Below are positions 63,362 to 64,000 of a stretch of DNA of 64,000 bases, piece after piece. The stretch covers positions 868,001 through 932,000 of the forward strand of contig NZ_BAABBM010000001.1 of the NCBI RefSeq assembly GCF_039537965.1, given 5' to 3'. The notes under the pieces were generated by a model. It did not search any database, was not told the DNA's origin, and saw only the letters and a list, made by a program, of their open reading frames with translations. The position numbers and the translations under genes are program-made. The first letter of the stretch is position 1. Each line of letters begins with the position of its first letter. Source of the DNA: Sphingomonas limnosediminicola. GTDB lineage: Bacteria > Pseudomonadota > Alphaproteobacteria > Sphingomonadales > Sphingomonadaceae.

Positions 63362-63739
63362 ATGTCGAAACGCTGCACTGTGACGGGCTGGAAGCTACTG
63401 CCGGATGAGCGAGAGGCGCTGCTTCAGCACTTCCCGTCAAAGTACGAGAACGTCATCGCCGATCACGTCACGCTGCGGGTCGGCGCGACGTCGAATACGC
63501 CGCTGCCCCGCAGTCAGAACGCGCAAATTGTCGGTCGCGCGGACGATGGCAACAGCCTGGAATGTTTGGCGGTTGAGCTCGACGGCACGACGGACCGGCC
63601 GGGCGGGTCGACTTATCACATCACCTGGTCGCTCGGCCCCGGTTGCACGGCGCGCGAGAGCAACGACGTCCTTCGCGACAAGGGTTGGGAGCCTCTCGAG
63701 GCCCCCATTCCGGTCGAGCTCGAACCGGCGCGTTTCTGA
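63362..63739 (+). CDS. 2H-phosphoesterase-like hypothetical protein
   Basis: A 125-residue protein with DHVTLRVG near 35 and YHITWSLGPG near 85, two H-x-T-x motifs in the spacing used by 2H phosphoesterases such as ThpR. The end ARESNDVLRDKGWEPLE is conserved-looking. The stop TGA overlaps the next ATG (TGATG), so it is translationally coupled with a HAD-type phosphatase. A shared role in RNA or nucleotide end processing is an inference; the fold is assigned from motifs alone. Confidence 0.65.
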   Translation: MSKRCTVTGWKLLPDEREALLQHFPSKYENVIADHVTLRVGATSNTPLPRSQNAQIVGRADDGNSLECLAVELDGTTDRPGGSTYHITWSLGPGCTARESNDVLRDKGWEPLEAPIPVELEPARF

Positions 63740-64000
63740 TGCCCGAGCCGCGCCTGTTCCTGGACCTGGATGGTGTCCTCGCCGACTTCGACGAGGGTGC
63801 GAGGCGTCTGCTCGGCATGTCGCTGCGCGCCTATGAGGCAAAGCATGGCGGGGGCAGCTTCTGGAAACGGCTGGCGAGTGCTAAGAACTTCTATGGCGCG
63901 CTGGGGGAGATGCCCGACGCGCAGATCCTGTTCGACGGTGTTAAGCACCTGAAGCCGACGATCCTGACCGGCCTGCCGATCGGCAGATGGGCAGCGCCGC
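63739..64000 (+). CDS. HAD-like hydrolase (5' part only)
   Basis: The window ends after 87 codons. LFLDLDGVLADFDEG near 6-20 is HAD motif I, with the nucleophile and general acid aspartates, and TILTGLP near 78-84 fits motif II. The shape suggests a deoxyribonucleotidase-like or small phosphatase. Overlaps the 2H-like gene by 1 bp. Confidence 0.8.
   Translation, partial: MPEPRLFLDLDGVLADFDEGARRLLGMSLRAYEAKHGGGSFWKRLASAKNFYGALGEMPDAQILFDGVKHLKPTILTGLPIGRWAAP

Overview
The window is chromosomal DNA from a high-GC alphaproteobacterium, most likely a member of the Sphingomonadaceae. The lineage signals seen directly are three secreted proteins ending in the sphingomonad-type PEPxxWA-CTERM tail, an UrcA-family protein, a circularly permuted (two-piece) tmRNA gene of the alphaproteobacterial type, and an alphaproteobacterial LexA box (GAAC-N7-GAAC) in front of uvrA. 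No rRNA, tRNA, CRISPR array, transposase or phage gene was recognised.

Layout. 0.1-10 kb: a large autotransporter, then secreted peptidases (S9, M28), a GST-like protein and a dienelactone hydrolase-like protein. 10-19 kb: a divergent cold-shock protein, a cytochrome c, a Bax-inhibitor-1 protein, a K+ channel-like protein, a glycosyltransferase, and a group with a phosphoesterase, a CotH-kinase-like protein, a DUF4956 membrane protein and polyphosphate kinase 2, followed by ThpR. 19-27 kb: UrcA-like protein, an anchored sulfatase, uvrA with its SOS box, and small exported or unknown proteins. 27-34 kb: a leucine/isovalerate degradation operon (isovaleryl-CoA dehydrogenase, both methylcrotonyl-CoA carboxylase subunits, an embedded NTF2-like gene) divergent from a thiolase. 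34-42 kb: RidA-like protein, SH3 protein, nitronate-monooxygenase-like enzyme, nadC, a phosphodiesterase, a NUDIX hydrolase and a LemA-TPM-TPM operon. 42-62 kb is the accessory part: mscL, PEP-CTERM proteins, a TIR-TM-TPR protein, an amidohydrolase, the permuted ssrA gene, a SWIB protein, an LD-carboxypeptidase, a small peptide-modification locus, a GCS2-like ligase with an M14-type hydrolase, and a PilZ protein. 62-64 kb: a MurC/Mpl-type ligase, then a 2H-like protein overlapping a HAD-type phosphatase cut by the window end.

The most interesting locus is at 52.4-54.7 kb. A 63-residue peptide whose C-terminal half is seven perfect K-x-G-x tetrapeptides is followed at once by a protein that looks like an alpha-ketoglutarate HExxH-type peptide beta-hydroxylase, and a divergent ATP-grasp ligase lies 79 bp away. 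This reads as an undescribed RiPP system. Its core has no Asp or Glu, so ordinary graspetide side-chain cross-linking cannot be what the ATP-grasp does there.

The 42-62 kb region is also seeded with a dispersed hairpin repeat built on GGGTCGAAAGC / GCTTTCGACCC (twelve clusters there, one elsewhere at 19.8 kb). It carries a 140-bp duplicated intergenic block and a 12-residue copy of the SWIB protein's tail fused to another exported ORF, with only synonymous differences.
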